A DNA stretch of 64,000 nt from CAVUCH01 sp963739995 (GTDB lineage Bacteria > Acidobacteriota > Vicinamibacteria > Vicinamibacterales > JAENWD01), in contig CAVUCH010000005.1 in the NCBI GenBank assembly GCA_963739995.1, positions 255,759-319,758 on the forward strand. The letters are read 5' to 3'. Shown here piece by piece: positions 1 through 8,240 of the stretch. Numbering within the stretch: the stretch's first letter is position 1; each line of letters opens with the position of its first letter. A program made the translations under genes and the position numbers. Under the pieces are notes generated by a model, which was given only the letters and a program-made list of their open reading frames with translations, ran no database searches and was not told where the DNA came from.

Positions 1-599
1 GGGCAGTCTCCTCCGAGGCAGTTCTCCGCACTCGCCGCCACATCGTTCCAGAGGGGGAGGTTCTCGGGCAGGTCCGCAATCTCGGCGCGGTCGCCCGTCT
101 CCGTGCGTGCGGACCACGCGTCGATGATGGTGAGGAACATCCGCGCGTCGTGATCCGCCGCAAACCCGGGCAGCGACATGGCCACGCCCGACACCGCGGC
201 CTCGTCGCGGAGAGCCTCGAAGCGGTGCAGGCAAAGGTAGTTCGCACGTCCCTTCATGCAGGTGGCCTTGAAGGGCACGCCGAGTGCCTGCTCGAGCACC
301 GGGAGATCCTTGAAGTAGATCTGTTCCTGAAGATTCTTGGTGCCCGTCGACACGAGGACGCGCTCGCCCTTGAGAATCGCCGGCACGAGGTACGCGAGCG
401 TCTTGCCCGTGCCCGTGCCTGCCTCGACGAGCAGCACGCCGCCCTCCGCGAGGGTAGCCGCCACCGCTGCGGCCATCTCGCGCTGACTCTCGCGCGGTTC
501 GAAGCCGTCGATTGCCGACGCGATGGCGCCACCGGGCGCGAACGCCCGGTCAACGCTCGCGGCCAGCGATGCGACCGGTGTCCCTGGATCGGGCGTCAC
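1..599 (-). CDS. DinG/XPD-family ATP-dependent DNA helicase, N-terminal part (runs off the left edge)
   Basis: The minus-strand frame reads without a stop from a GTG at 599 to the window edge, about 199 residues. It contains a Walker A motif (EAGTGTGKT, about residues 52-60), then a helicase-Ia-like TKNLQEQI. A CMKGRANYLC stretch and an ENCLGGDC ending follow, as in the Fe-S cluster region of DinG/XPD superfamily 2 helicases. These enzymes unwind DNA or R-loops using ATP and a 4Fe-4S cluster. The glyA stop codon at 632-634 lies in the same frame, so the start must be downstream of it; GTG 599 is the first candidate and has only a weak GGGGGCGA ribosome site. It is last in the rpiB-glyA run. 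The C-terminal helicase motifs are outside the window, so DinG versus another family member cannot be settled. Confidence 0.85.
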   Translation of the reverse strand, partial: MTPDPGTPVASLAASVDRAFAPGGAIASAIDGFEPRESQREMAAAVAATLAEGGVLLVEAGTGTGKTLAYLVPAILKGERVLVSTGTKNLQEQIYFKDLPVLEQALGVPFKATCMKGRANYLCLHRFEALRDEAAVSGVAMSLPGFAADHDARMFLTIIDAWSARTETGDRAEIADLPENLPLWNDVAASAENCLGGDC

Positions 600-631
600 G
601 GTGAAACGCGTGGGTCGCCCCCTGTGTGGAG

Positions 632-1912
632 CTACATCCGTTCCGCGTAGAGGGGAAACTTCAGGCAGAGCGCCTCGACATCCTGTTTGACTGCGGCAAG
701 CGCGCTCTCGTCATCCACGTGCGACAACGCACGGATGATGAGCTCCCCGACCTCGTCCATCGCGGCCTCGCCCATCCCGCGCGTCGTGACCGCCGGCGTG
801 CCGATCCGGACACCACTGGCGACCATGGGCGGGTTCTTGTCGAAGGGGATCGCGTTCTTGTTGACGGTAATCCCCGCCTTCCCGAGTGTGGCCTCGGCGA
901 CCTTCCCCGTGAAGCCGCGCGAGAATACGTCCACCAGCATCAGGTGATTGTCGGTGCCGCCGCTGACCAGGCGGAAACCGCCGCCGGCGAGCTTCGCCGC
1001 AAGCCGGCTCGCGTTGGACACGACCTCCCGTTGGTACCCGGCGAATGACGGCTCGGCCGCTTCCTTGAAGCACACTGCCTTGGCGGCCACGATGTGCACG
1101 AGAGGCCCGCCCTGCACGCCCGGAAACAGTGCGCGATCGATGTCCTTCGCATACCGCTCGCGACAGAGCACCAGCCCCGCCCGCGGACCACGCAGGGTCT
1201 TGTGTGTGGTCGTGGTCACGAAATCCGAGTACGGCACCGGGTTGGGGTGGACGCCGGCGGCGACGAGCCCCGCGATGTGCGCCATGTCGGTCATCAGCAG
1301 TGCGCCGGATTCATCGGCGACTTCACGGAACCGCTTGAAGTCGAGAAACCGCGGGTATGCACTCGCCCCGGCGATGATCAGCTTCGGCTTGTGCTCGCGG
1401 GCCAGACGCGCGAGCTCGTCATAATCGATGCGCTCATCGTCTTGCCGCACCCCGTACGGCACGATGTTGAAGTACTTACCCGAGAAGTTCAGGGGATGAC
1501 CGTGCGTGAGGTGCCCGCCATGGGCGAGGTTCATCCCCAGGATGGTGTCGCCGGGCTTGAGCATCGCGACGAACACCGTCATGTTCGCCTGCGCGCCCGA
1601 GTGCGGTTGCACGTTGGCGTGCTCGGCCCCGAAGAGCGCCTTTGCGCGGGCAATCGCAAGCGATTCGACGATGTCGACCTGTTCGCAGCCGCCGTAATAG
1701 CGGCGTCCCGGGTAGCCTTCGGCGTACTTGTTGGTGAATACCGAGCCAGCCGCCTCGAGCACTGCGGTGCTGACGAAATTTTCCGAGGCGATCAGTTCCA
1801 GCCCTTCAGCCTGCCGTAAGGTTTCCTTCGCGATGGCCCGCGCAATGTCGGGATCGCTGTCGGCAAGGCTGCGCTGCATGAGGGGCGGCGTTGAGGTGGC
1901 GTGTGCGCTCAT
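632..1912 (-). CDS. glyA: Serine hydroxymethyltransferase
   Basis: This PLP enzyme interconverts serine plus tetrahydrofolate with glycine plus 5,10-methylene-tetrahydrofolate in the cytoplasm, supplying one-carbon units. The 426-residue length is normal for bacterial GlyA. Visible signatures are GLELIASENFVS (about residues 37-48), the EGYPGRRYYGG loop, MTDMAHIAGLVAAG and the PLP-lysine motif TTTTHKTLRGPRAG with the Schiff-base lysine at residue 238. The ATG at 1912 is preceded by GGAG at good spacing; a longer reading upstream has no family-like sequence. It lies 43 bases after rpiB and just before the DinG-like helicase, in one apparent minus-strand unit. Confidence 0.97.
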   Translation of the reverse strand: MSAHATSTPPLMQRSLADSDPDIARAIAKETLRQAEGLELIASENFVSTAVLEAAGSVFTNKYAEGYPGRRYYGGCEQVDIVESLAIARAKALFGAEHANVQPHSGAQANMTVFVAMLKPGDTILGMNLAHGGHLTHGHPLNFSGKYFNIVPYGVRQDDERIDYDELARLAREHKPKLIIAGASAYPRFLDFKRFREVADESGALLMTDMAHIAGLVAAGVHPNPVPYSDFVTTTTHKTLRGPRAGLVLCRERYAKDIDRALFPGVQGGPLVHIVAAKAVCFKEAAEPSFAGYQREVVSNASRLAAKLAGGGFRLVSGGTDNHLMLVDVFSRGFTGKVAEATLGKAGITVNKNAIPFDKNPPMVASGVRIGTPAVTTRGMGEAAMDEVGELIIRALSHVDDESALAAVKQDVEALCLKFPLYAERM

Positions 1913-1955
1913 CGGGAATGCTCCGGTGTCCACCGGCCGCGGCCGGGTGCGGCGA

Positions 1956-2405
1956 TCAGGGAGTAACGGCCCGTTCGAGCGCCGCAATCTGCTCGACGCG
2001 GCGTTGATGCCTGCCGCCCTCAAAGGGCGTGGCCAGCCACAAGGTCAGAATCTCTCGCGCGAGGTCGGCCGCCACGATGCGGGCGCCGATCGCCAGTACG
2101 TTCGCGTCGTTGTGCTGTCGTGACAGGCGCGCCGTGAACAGGTCGTTGCAGAGCGCCGCGCGAACACCGGCGACCTTGTTGGCCGCGATCTGCTCGCCCT
2201 GGCCGCTGCCGCCGAGCACCACGCCCCGTTCGGCCTCACCAGCCGCCACCGTCCGTCCGACCGCGGCGCAGATCGGCGGGTAGTCCGTGGGCGTTTCGTC
2301 GAAGGCGCCAAGGTCCACACACTCATGGCCGAGCGCGCCCAGGGCGGATTTGAGATGCTCCTTGAGCGCGAACCCCGCATGGTCTGCCCCGACGGCGATG
2401 CGCAT
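1956..2405 (-). CDS. rpiB: Ribose-5-phosphate isomerase B (glutamate-type active site)
   Basis: The 149-residue protein begins MRIAVGADHAGF and matches the RpiB/LacAB fold, which interconverts ribose 5-phosphate and ribulose 5-phosphate in the pentose phosphate pathway. The active-site loop reads LGGSGQGEQIAANK (residues 64-77). The catalytic cysteine of E. coli RpiB is absent and a glutamate (residue 71) follows instead, as in mycobacterial-type RpiB, where Glu is the base. An ATG nine bases further upstream is in frame. It overlaps a TAGAAT box at 2413-2418, so the 2405 ATG is preferred and the message may be nearly leaderless. First gene of the rpiB-glyA-helicase run. Confidence 0.93.
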   Translation of the reverse strand: MRIAVGADHAGFALKEHLKSALGALGHECVDLGAFDETPTDYPPICAAVGRTVAAGEAERGVVLGGSGQGEQIAANKVAGVRAALCNDLFTARLSRQHNDANVLAIGARIVAADLAREILTLWLATPFEGGRHQRRVEQIAALERAVTP

Positions 2406-2412
2406 CTCGAGC

Positions 2413-2440
2413 ATTCTAGCAGTCCGCAGACAAGTCTGCG
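2413..2440 (-). promoter_or_regulatory. Possible -10 box and palindrome in front of rpiB
   Basis: On the minus strand a TAGAAT hexamer (2413-2418) ends 7 bases before the rpiB ATG. No convincing -35 box lies at normal spacing. Just upstream is a perfect palindrome CGCAGAC-AA-GTCTGCG (2425-2440), which could be an operator or a small hairpin in the rpiB/RlmI-like divergent gap. The function is inferred only from position. Confidence 0.35.
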
Positions 2441-2651
2441 TGCCTCGGTCCGCAGGGCATCTTGCCGGTGGCGCGCTCTTCCGCTTCGATGATCGGATAC
2501 TGCCGATTCCCGCACCGCGGTCGCCGTGCCGGTATGTACACCCCGACCACACGCACGCGCACGTGTTTGCCCCGCCGCGCCCCTCGCGATAAGCTCACGG
2601 CGGTTCCGCACATTTTCATCGATCCCGTGCCGTGTGCGGATGGGCGTGCTC

Positions 2652-3818
2652 ATGTCCCACTCCACGGTTGCCATCGGCCCGCGCGGCGAAGAACGAATCC
2701 GGCGCGGGCACCCCTGGATCTATCGCGCCGACGTACTCGAGATCGATGCCGCGGGCGGCGACATCGTGACGGTCATCGGTCCCAGGCGGCGTCGCCTCGG
2801 CCGGGCGCTGTACAGTGACCGGTCTCAGATCGCACTCCGCCTGCTTACACGCCTCGACGTTGAGGCCGGGCCAGACTTCTGGCGCACCCGGCTGGAGGCG
2901 GCCATTCGCTTCCGTGACATGCTACGCGTGGATGCGACCGCTGTGCGGCTCGTGCATGGGGAAGCCGACCTTCTGCCATCCCTGATCGTGGATCGCTACG
3001 GTGAGTGGCTGGTGCTGCAGGCATTGTCCCAGGCCACGGACCGCCTGCTGCCCACGATTGTCGAGCTCCTTGTCGAGATTACCGGCCCCGCCGGGATCCT
3101 CGCGCGGAATGACCCGCGTGTGCGGCAGCTCGAAGGGCTCGAGCAGAAGGTGGAGGTACTCCACGGCTCGGTTCCAGAGCGCATCGAAATCACGGAGAGC
3201 GGCCTCCGGTTCGACGTGGACCCCTGGCACGGCCAGAAGACGGGACTGTTTCTCGATCAGCGCGAGAACCGCGTCGCAGCGGCGCGATACGCGAGAGGCC
3301 GGCTGCTCGACGCCTTCAGTTACAACGGCGGTTTCGCGCTCACGCTCGCGTCGCATTGCACCGAGGTGGTGGCGCTCGACATCTCGGCCGAGGCGGTATC
3401 GCGCATCGTGCGAAATGCACAGGCGAACGGCGTGCTGAACGTGACCGCGCGGGACGCGAACGTCTTCGACGAGCTGCGCCACTTCGAGCGCAGCGGGGAG
3501 CGGTTCGACACGATCGTGCTGGATCCACCGGCATTCGCGAAGAACAAGGCGTCCGTGCCGAACGCGATTGCGGGGTACAAGGACATCAACCTGCGGGCGT
3601 TGCGCATTCTGCGGCCCGGCGGTACGCTGATCACCTGTAGCTGCTCGTACAACGTAGACGAGACGTTGTTCTATGACATCCTGCGCGAGGCCGCCGCGGA
3701 CGCGCACGCGGCGGTATCCGTGGTCGAGAAGCGCACGCAGGGCCGCGACCATCCGGTGCTGATGGGCGCGCCGGAAACGTACTATTTGAAGTGCGCGATT
3801 CTCAGGAAGCTGGAGTGA
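2652..3818 (+). CDS. Class I SAM-dependent rRNA methyltransferase (RlmI-like, 23S rRNA m5C)
   Basis: The 388-residue product has an N-terminal PUA-like RNA-binding segment (RIRRGHPWIYRADV near the start). A Rossmann methyltransferase domain follows, with SAM motif I (LLDAFSYNGGFALTLA, about residues 217-232), the motif IV-like VLDPPAFAKNK (about 289-299) and the cysteine motif TCSCS (about 327-331). This matches the RlmI/YccW family, which makes 5-methylcytosine in 23S rRNA. E. coli RlmI is 396 residues. The start could also be the ATG at 2640, four codons upstream; neither has a strong ribosome site. It is transcribed away from rpiB, and a short downstream gene follows after 22 bases. Confidence 0.88.
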   Translation: MSHSTVAIGPRGEERIRRGHPWIYRADVLEIDAAGGDIVTVIGPRRRRLGRALYSDRSQIALRLLTRLDVEAGPDFWRTRLEAAIRFRDMLRVDATAVRLVHGEADLLPSLIVDRYGEWLVLQALSQATDRLLPTIVELLVEITGPAGILARNDPRVRQLEGLEQKVEVLHGSVPERIEITESGLRFDVDPWHGQKTGLFLDQRENRVAAARYARGRLLDAFSYNGGFALTLASHCTEVVALDISAEAVSRIVRNAQANGVLNVTARDANVFDELRHFERSGERFDTIVLDPPAFAKNKASVPNAIAGYKDINLRALRILRPGGTLITCSCSYNVDETLFYDILREAAADAHAAVSVVEKRTQGRDHPVLMGAPETYYLKCAILRKLE

Positions 3819-3840
3819 TCGGCTCCGGCTGGAGATGAGA

Positions 3841-4449
3841 ATGGGGCAGGATGTTCGCTGTATCGCGACGTGGAATGGACGGAGATCCATCGGGACCGCG
3901 TCGCTCGAGACGGAGGACATCATCTTCCGCGGTGAGTACCGACTGCGGATTCCCTTCAAGACGGTCACGGACCTGACCTCGGACGAAGGGCGGCTCACGG
4001 TGAAAATCGCCGAGGGCACCGCAATCTTCAACCTCGGGGTGCGGGCGCAGCAGTGGGCGGAGCGTATCCGGAACCCGAAGGGCGTACTCGACAAACTGGG
4101 CATCAAGCCCGAGATGCTCGTGTCCGTGCTGGGCGTGACCGACCAGTGGTTTCTCGATGAGCTCGCGGCGCGCGTGGAGGATTTGCGTGTCGGTAAGGTT
4201 GCGCGCAGCAGCGACGTGATCATTGCCGCGATCAACACGCCAAAGGAGCTGACGCTCTTCGAGAAGCTGCAGGCCAGCCTGAAGCAGGATGGAGCCTTCT
4301 GGGCCGTTCGGCCCAAGGGTACCCCCGCGGTTTCGGAGGCGACGGTGATGAACGCGGCGCGCGACGCAGGGTTGGTGGACGTGAAGGTGGTTCGTTTCTC
4401 CGACACCCACACCGCAGAGAAGTTCGTCAGGCCGAAGCACGCGCGTTAA
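3841..4449 (+). CDS. DUF3052-like conserved protein
   Basis: A soluble protein of 202 residues with no signal peptide. The C-terminal half (FWAVRPKGTPAVSEATVMNAARDAG, then GLVDVKVVRFSDTHTAEKFVRP) resembles DUF3052 proteins, whose biochemical role is not established. The central part (KELTLFEKLQASLKQDGAFW) fits the same family. ATG 3841 is chosen over the in-frame ATG at 3835 because GGAG at 3831-3834 abuts the earlier ATG but sits six bases before this one. It lies between the rRNA methyltransferase gene and thiC, 24 bases before thiC, so co-transcription with both is likely. Confidence 0.72.
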   Translation: MGQDVRCIATWNGRRSIGTASLETEDIIFRGEYRLRIPFKTVTDLTSDEGRLTVKIAEGTAIFNLGVRAQQWAERIRNPKGVLDKLGIKPEMLVSVLGVTDQWFLDELAARVEDLRVGKVARSSDVIIAAINTPKELTLFEKLQASLKQDGAFWAVRPKGTPAVSEATVMNAARDAGLVDVKVVRFSDTHTAEKFVRPKHAR

Positions 4450-4473
4450 TCTGGGTTCCGACTGGAGTGAGCG

Positions 4474-6204
4474 ATGAGTGCCCTTTCACCTCGGGTTGAT
4501 TTCGCCGACGCGTTCCCCGCTTCGACGAAAGTGTACGTGACCGGTGAATGCGCCGGCGAGCACGTGGCCGTTCCGATGCGCGAAATCGCGCTGTCCGGCG
4601 GTGAGCCCCCGGTGCACGTGTACGACACGAGCGGACCGCAGGGCTGCGACGTACGCCAGGGCCTGCCCCCGATTCGGGCCGAGTGGATCGCACACAGAGG
4701 CCAGGTAGTGGAAACGCCGTCGTCCTACCGTCCCGTGCCGGGCGCAGCGGCCGCCCCGGAGATTCCGGCCTCGTTGAGGCGACGGGTGCTTCGTGGGACA
4801 GGCCCTGTCACCCAATTGCACTATGCACGACGAGGCGACGTGACGCCGGAAATGGCGTTCGTAGCTCGGCGAGAAGGGCTGGATGCGGAGTTCGTCCGCA
4901 GCGAGATCGCTCGCGGCCGCGCCATCCTGCCGGCGAACATCAACCACCCGGAAATCGAGCCGATGATCATCGGCCGGAACTTCCTGGTGAAGATCAACGC
5001 CAACATTGGCAACTCCGCGGTCACCTCCTCGATCGAGGAGGAAGTCGACAAGCTGCGGTGGGCAACACTCTGGGGCGCCGATACCGTGATGGATCTCTCC
5101 ACGGGAAGGCACATCCACGAAACGCGCGAGTGGATCATCCGCAACTCCGCGGTGCCCATCGGTACGGTGCCGATCTACCAGGCCCTCGAGAAGGTTGGGG
5201 GGCGTCCCGAGGAACTGACCTGGGAGACCTACCGGGACACGCTGATCGAGCAGGCCGAGCAGGGAGTCGATTACTTCACGGTGCACGCCGGGGTGCTGCT
5301 GCGATACATCCCGCTCACGGCGCGGCGCCTTACCGGCATCGTCTCGCGCGGCGGCTCGATCGTGGCCAAGTGGTGCCTCGCGCACCACCGCGAGAGCTTC
5401 CTCTACACCCACTTCCGTGAGATCTGCGAGATCATGCGCGCGTACGACGTCTCCTTCTCGCTCGGCGACGGCCTGCGCCCCGGCTCGATTGCCGACGCGA
5501 ACGACGAAGCGCAGTTCGCCGAGCTGCGGACGCAGGGCGAGCTGACGCGGATTGCGTGGGAGTATGACGTCCAGGTGATGAACGAGGGCCCCGGCCACGT
5601 CCCGATGCACCTGATCAAAGAGAACATGGAGAAGCAGCTCGAGTGGTGTGACGAGGCGCCGTTCTACACACTCGGTCCGCTGACGACCGATATCGCGCCG
5701 GGGTACGATCACATTACCTCCGCCGTCGGCGCGGCGATGATCGGCTGGTACGGGACGGCGATGCTCTGCTACGTCACCCCGAAGGAACACCTCGGCCTGC
5801 CGAATCGCGACGACGTGAAGGCCGGCGTCATCGCCTACAAGATCGCAGCGCACGCAGCGGACCTAGCGAAGGGACACCCGCGGGCGCAGGCGTGGGACGA
5901 CGCGCTCTCGAAGGCGCGGTTCGAGTTCCGCTGGCGGGATCAGTTCAACCTCGCGCTCGATCCGGTCACCGCGCGGGCGTACCACGATGAGACGCTTCCC
6001 GCGGAAGGGGCCAAGGTTGCGCACTTCTGCTCGATGTGCGGACCGAAGTTCTGCAGCATGGAGATCACGCAGCAGGTCCGTGATTACGCCGCCTCGAGGG
6101 GCCTCGAGGCGCGAGCGGCAGTGGAAGCGGGGCTGGCCGAGAAATCCGTCGAGTTCAGGCAGGAGCGGGAGATTTACGTAGCCAGGGGCGGTCAGGATAC
6201 CTAG
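4474..6204 (+). CDS. thiC: Phosphomethylpyrimidine synthase (HMP-P synthase)
   Basis: ThiC is the radical SAM enzyme that rearranges aminoimidazole ribotide to hydroxymethylpyrimidine phosphate for thiamine synthesis. The 576-residue length is typical. The C-terminal CxxCxxxxC cluster motif is present (CSMCGPKFC, Cys 519, 522 and 527), as are SVQY-family landmarks such as INANIGNS, MDLSTGRHIHETREW and NEGPGHVPMH. A good GGAGTGAG ribosome site precedes ATG 4474. No TPP riboswitch fits in the 24 bases upstream, so any riboswitch would have to lie before the upstream genes. The partial thiD at the right edge of the window is the next-step kinase. Confidence 0.98.
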   Translation: MSALSPRVDFADAFPASTKVYVTGECAGEHVAVPMREIALSGGEPPVHVYDTSGPQGCDVRQGLPPIRAEWIAHRGQVVETPSSYRPVPGAAAAPEIPASLRRRVLRGTGPVTQLHYARRGDVTPEMAFVARREGLDAEFVRSEIARGRAILPANINHPEIEPMIIGRNFLVKINANIGNSAVTSSIEEEVDKLRWATLWGADTVMDLSTGRHIHETREWIIRNSAVPIGTVPIYQALEKVGGRPEELTWETYRDTLIEQAEQGVDYFTVHAGVLLRYIPLTARRLTGIVSRGGSIVAKWCLAHHRESFLYTHFREICEIMRAYDVSFSLGDGLRPGSIADANDEAQFAELRTQGELTRIAWEYDVQVMNEGPGHVPMHLIKENMEKQLEWCDEAPFYTLGPLTTDIAPGYDHITSAVGAAMIGWYGTAMLCYVTPKEHLGLPNRDDVKAGVIAYKIAAHAADLAKGHPRAQAWDDALSKARFEFRWRDQFNLALDPVTARAYHDETLPAEGAKVAHFCSMCGPKFCSMEITQQVRDYAASRGLEARAAVEAGLAEKSVEFRQEREIYVARGGQDT

Positions 6205-6222
6205 CGCCGAGCGGGTGACGTC

Positions 6223-6726
6223 TCAGAAGGGGGCAGGCACGATCTGGATCACCGTGGGAAACCGTTGTGGCTGCGCATTCGGCACGGGGTTGGGGAAGCC
6301 CGCCGATCCGGCCCATGTGAAGTCTTTGACGGTGACACCCGGCGGGAACGCCATCGATTCCGGGCGGAACCGGCCGACTTCGAACATGTACGTGGCGGGC
6401 CGTTCGAATACGACTTCCCCGCGCTGCTTCAGGGCCGTGCGGTAGTAGGCGACCACCTCCGCCAGGAACGCCTGGGTGCCGAACAGGTAATATCGCTGTC
6501 CACGGCCCGCGTCGTAGGATCGGATGAACTGCGCACCAGGAAGGACAGGCAGCCCCAGCTGCTGTTCGGTCGGCGGCGCTTCCTTGCCCGGTTGCGCCAG
6601 AGCGGCGTCAGGGGCCTGGTGGGCTGGCATAGGTTCTGGCGTCTGGGGTGCCTGCCCGGCCCCGGCCGGCGTGGCTCCGAACGCGACGAGGCACGCAAGC
6701 ACGAGCAGGGAGAACGTCGGTCGCAT
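6223..6726 (-). CDS. Secreted protein of unknown function
   Basis: A 167-residue protein with a clear signal peptide (basic start, hydrophobic run, then PAGAGQ at about residues 20-25). A Pro/Ala/Gln-rich linker follows, then a compact domain around VLPGAQFIRSYDAGRGQRYYLFGT and AEVVAYYRTALKQRGEVVFERPATYMFEVGRF. The LFGT...VAYYRTALKQRGE pattern is like small periplasmic domains in which a peptide forms a stable alpha/beta unit, but I do not recognise a named family. It converges on thiC with 18 bases between stops and no visible terminator. The start codon ATG 6726 is well placed before the signal peptide. Confidence 0.75.
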   Translation of the reverse strand: MRPTFSLLVLACLVAFGATPAGAGQAPQTPEPMPAHQAPDAALAQPGKEAPPTEQQLGLPVLPGAQFIRSYDAGRGQRYYLFGTQAFLAEVVAYYRTALKQRGEVVFERPATYMFEVGRFRPESMAFPPGVTVKDFTWAGSAGFPNPVPNAQPQRFPTVIQIVPAPF

Positions 6727-7079
6727 GGTCCCGATTATAGCGAGAGTTCCTCTGGGCCTCGGGCACCGCGCGCCCTGAGCATCGAACCGAAGCGGGAGCA
6801 GGTTCGAGACCTGACCTCGTCTGCAAGCCCTGGAGCCTGCTCACACTGCGATCCAAGCAACTCGGGCACGTGGATGGCATGAGTGAGCTTGTGGGTGGGA
6901 ATTAACCACTGCCGCCTGGGGTTACAAATGAGGACGGGTTCGGCCTGATCGGGCGGGTGCAGGTGCGGCGACGCACGTCGGCTCGTTTCCGGTCTCCGGG
7001 TGAAACTGGTCGCTTCGGCACGGCTCCAGCCGGCACGATTAGGAGTGAGCGGCCCAGAGGAGGGCCGCATGACACAGCC
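6727..7079. other. Non-coding gap between the secreted-protein gene and htpX
   Basis: About 350 bases between divergent genes. No reading frame here has family-like sequence, and no tRNA folds. It must hold the promoters of both neighbours, but only a weak GATTATAGC at 6734-6742 resembles a -10 element, read towards the secreted-protein gene as GCTATAATC. A GGAGGG purine run at 7053-7058 is the likely ribosome site region for htpX, although it is far from the ATG. Confidence 0.4.
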
Positions 7080-7904
7080 ATGGCGAACACATTGAAGACG
7101 ACGTTGCTGCTCGGGGCGTTGAGCGCCCTCTTGTTGTTCATCGGCGAGCTGCTGGGCGGGGCGGAGGGCTTGCTGATTGCCTTCCTGTTCGCGGCGGGCA
7201 CCAACTTCGTGTCGTACTTCTTTTCGGACAAGATTGTCCTGCGGATGTATCGAGCGCAGGAGGTCGGAGCGGGGCATCCGTTGTACGGCACGGTAGCGCG
7301 CCTTGCGCAGCGCGCGGGTCTCCCGATGCCCAAGGTGTACATCATCCCGGATGGCTCCCCGAACGCGTTTGCAACGGGGCGCAACCCGCAGCACGCGGCC
7401 GTGGCGGCCACCGAGGGCATCCTGCGCGCACTCGCTCCGGAAGAACTCGATGGCGTGATCGCCCACGAACTCGCGCACGTCAAGCACCGCGACATCCTCA
7501 TCAGCTCGGTGGCTGCGACGATCGCGGCCGCGATCATGATGGCGGCCCGGTTTGCAATGTTCTTCGGGGGCGGCCGTGACGATCGTGAGGGTGCCAATCC
7601 AGCGACGCTGCTGCTCATGATGATTCTGGGTCCGCTGGCCGCCGGCCTGATTCAGGCCGCGATCTCACGGTCGCGCGAGTTCGCCGCGGATGCAGGAGGA
7701 GCGGCCATCGCGGGGTCGCCGCACGGGCTCGTCAGCGCGCTGCGGAAGATTGAGGCCGTGGCCCGCCGGGTGCCGCTCGATGCCAACCCGGCCACTGCGC
7801 ACATGTTCATCATCAAGCCCTTCAGTGCCGGCGGCATGCTGGCGCTCTTCAGCACGCATCCGCCGACCGAACAGCGGGTCGCCGCGCTGCTCGGACGTTC
7901 CTAG
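7080..7904 (+). CDS. htpX: Membrane zinc metalloprotease HtpX (M48 family)
   Basis: A 274-residue HtpX homologue that degrades misfolded inner-membrane proteins, with its active site on the cytoplasmic face. Two N-terminal membrane segments (about residues 7-24 and 29-44) precede the zinc motif HELAH (residues 129-133). Two further hydrophobic segments follow at about 142-157 and 175-195. The third zinc ligand is Glu200 in REFAADAGGA. The end motif STHPPTEQRVAALL is typical. ATG 7080 is the first start that gives the canonical N-terminus; a longer in-frame extension upstream looks non-coding. The stop codon TAG is itself the first three bases of a palindromic repeat. Confidence 0.95.
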   Translation: MANTLKTTLLLGALSALLLFIGELLGGAEGLLIAFLFAAGTNFVSYFFSDKIVLRMYRAQEVGAGHPLYGTVARLAQRAGLPMPKVYIIPDGSPNAFATGRNPQHAAVAATEGILRALAPEELDGVIAHELAHVKHRDILISSVAATIAAAIMMAARFAMFFGGGRDDREGANPATLLLMMILGPLAAGLIQAAISRSREFAADAGGAAIAGSPHGLVSALRKIEAVARRVPLDANPATAHMFIIKPFSAGGMLALFSTHPPTEQRVAALLGRS

Positions 7905-8048
7905 TGGCCTGTATTGGCTGAATCAGTGGTGTCTTTCGAGCGGGGCATCCCGGCTGGCGGCGTTGCTCCTCCCTCGAAGCCTCCCGGTCCGCTCGGTCGT
8001 CGCGCCTTGCCATCCAGGCGCCGCGCTTCAGCCGGTACAGGCCACTAG
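7902..8048 (+). repeat. Palindromic dispersed repeat, copy A
   Basis: Outer arms of 21 bases (7902-7922 and 8028-8048) are inverted repeats with two mismatches. The interior carries a core that recurs at 59812-59871, including the identical 20-mer CTCGGTCGTCGCGCCTTGCC (7993-8012). Upstream of that 20-mer both copies read CGTTGCT, then a pyrimidine-rich stretch, then CCCGGT. The outer arms of the two copies are unrelated in sequence, yet each pairs with its own partner. This looks like a mobile or structured REP-like element. The rest of the gap to the next gene (8049-8240) shows nothing beyond the ribosome site AGGAGG at 8227-8232. Confidence 0.75.
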
Positions 8049-8240
8049 TCGGCAGCTCATCGTCCCTGCTTTCCCGCGTGAAGCGCATCCGCGTTGTTCT
8101 CACACGCGGGCGCTCCGTGCGCCTCACGCGTCGTTCCGCACCGCAACCCGAACGCCAGCAACCGCTTGTCCCCACGGCCGCCGGGGCGGACACGCTGTGG
8201 CCCTAAACTTGCTCACGTGTAAGCGGCAGGAGGGCGCGAC

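Noticed and set aside
4450..4473. TPP riboswitch before thiC
   Set aside because: Only 24 bases separate thiC from the upstream gene, too short for the aptamer, and no THI-box core was seen within or before it.
6795..6825. tRNA-like T arm (GCAGGTTCGAGACCTG)
   Set aside because: No matching acceptor, D or anticodon arm at tRNA distances on either strand.
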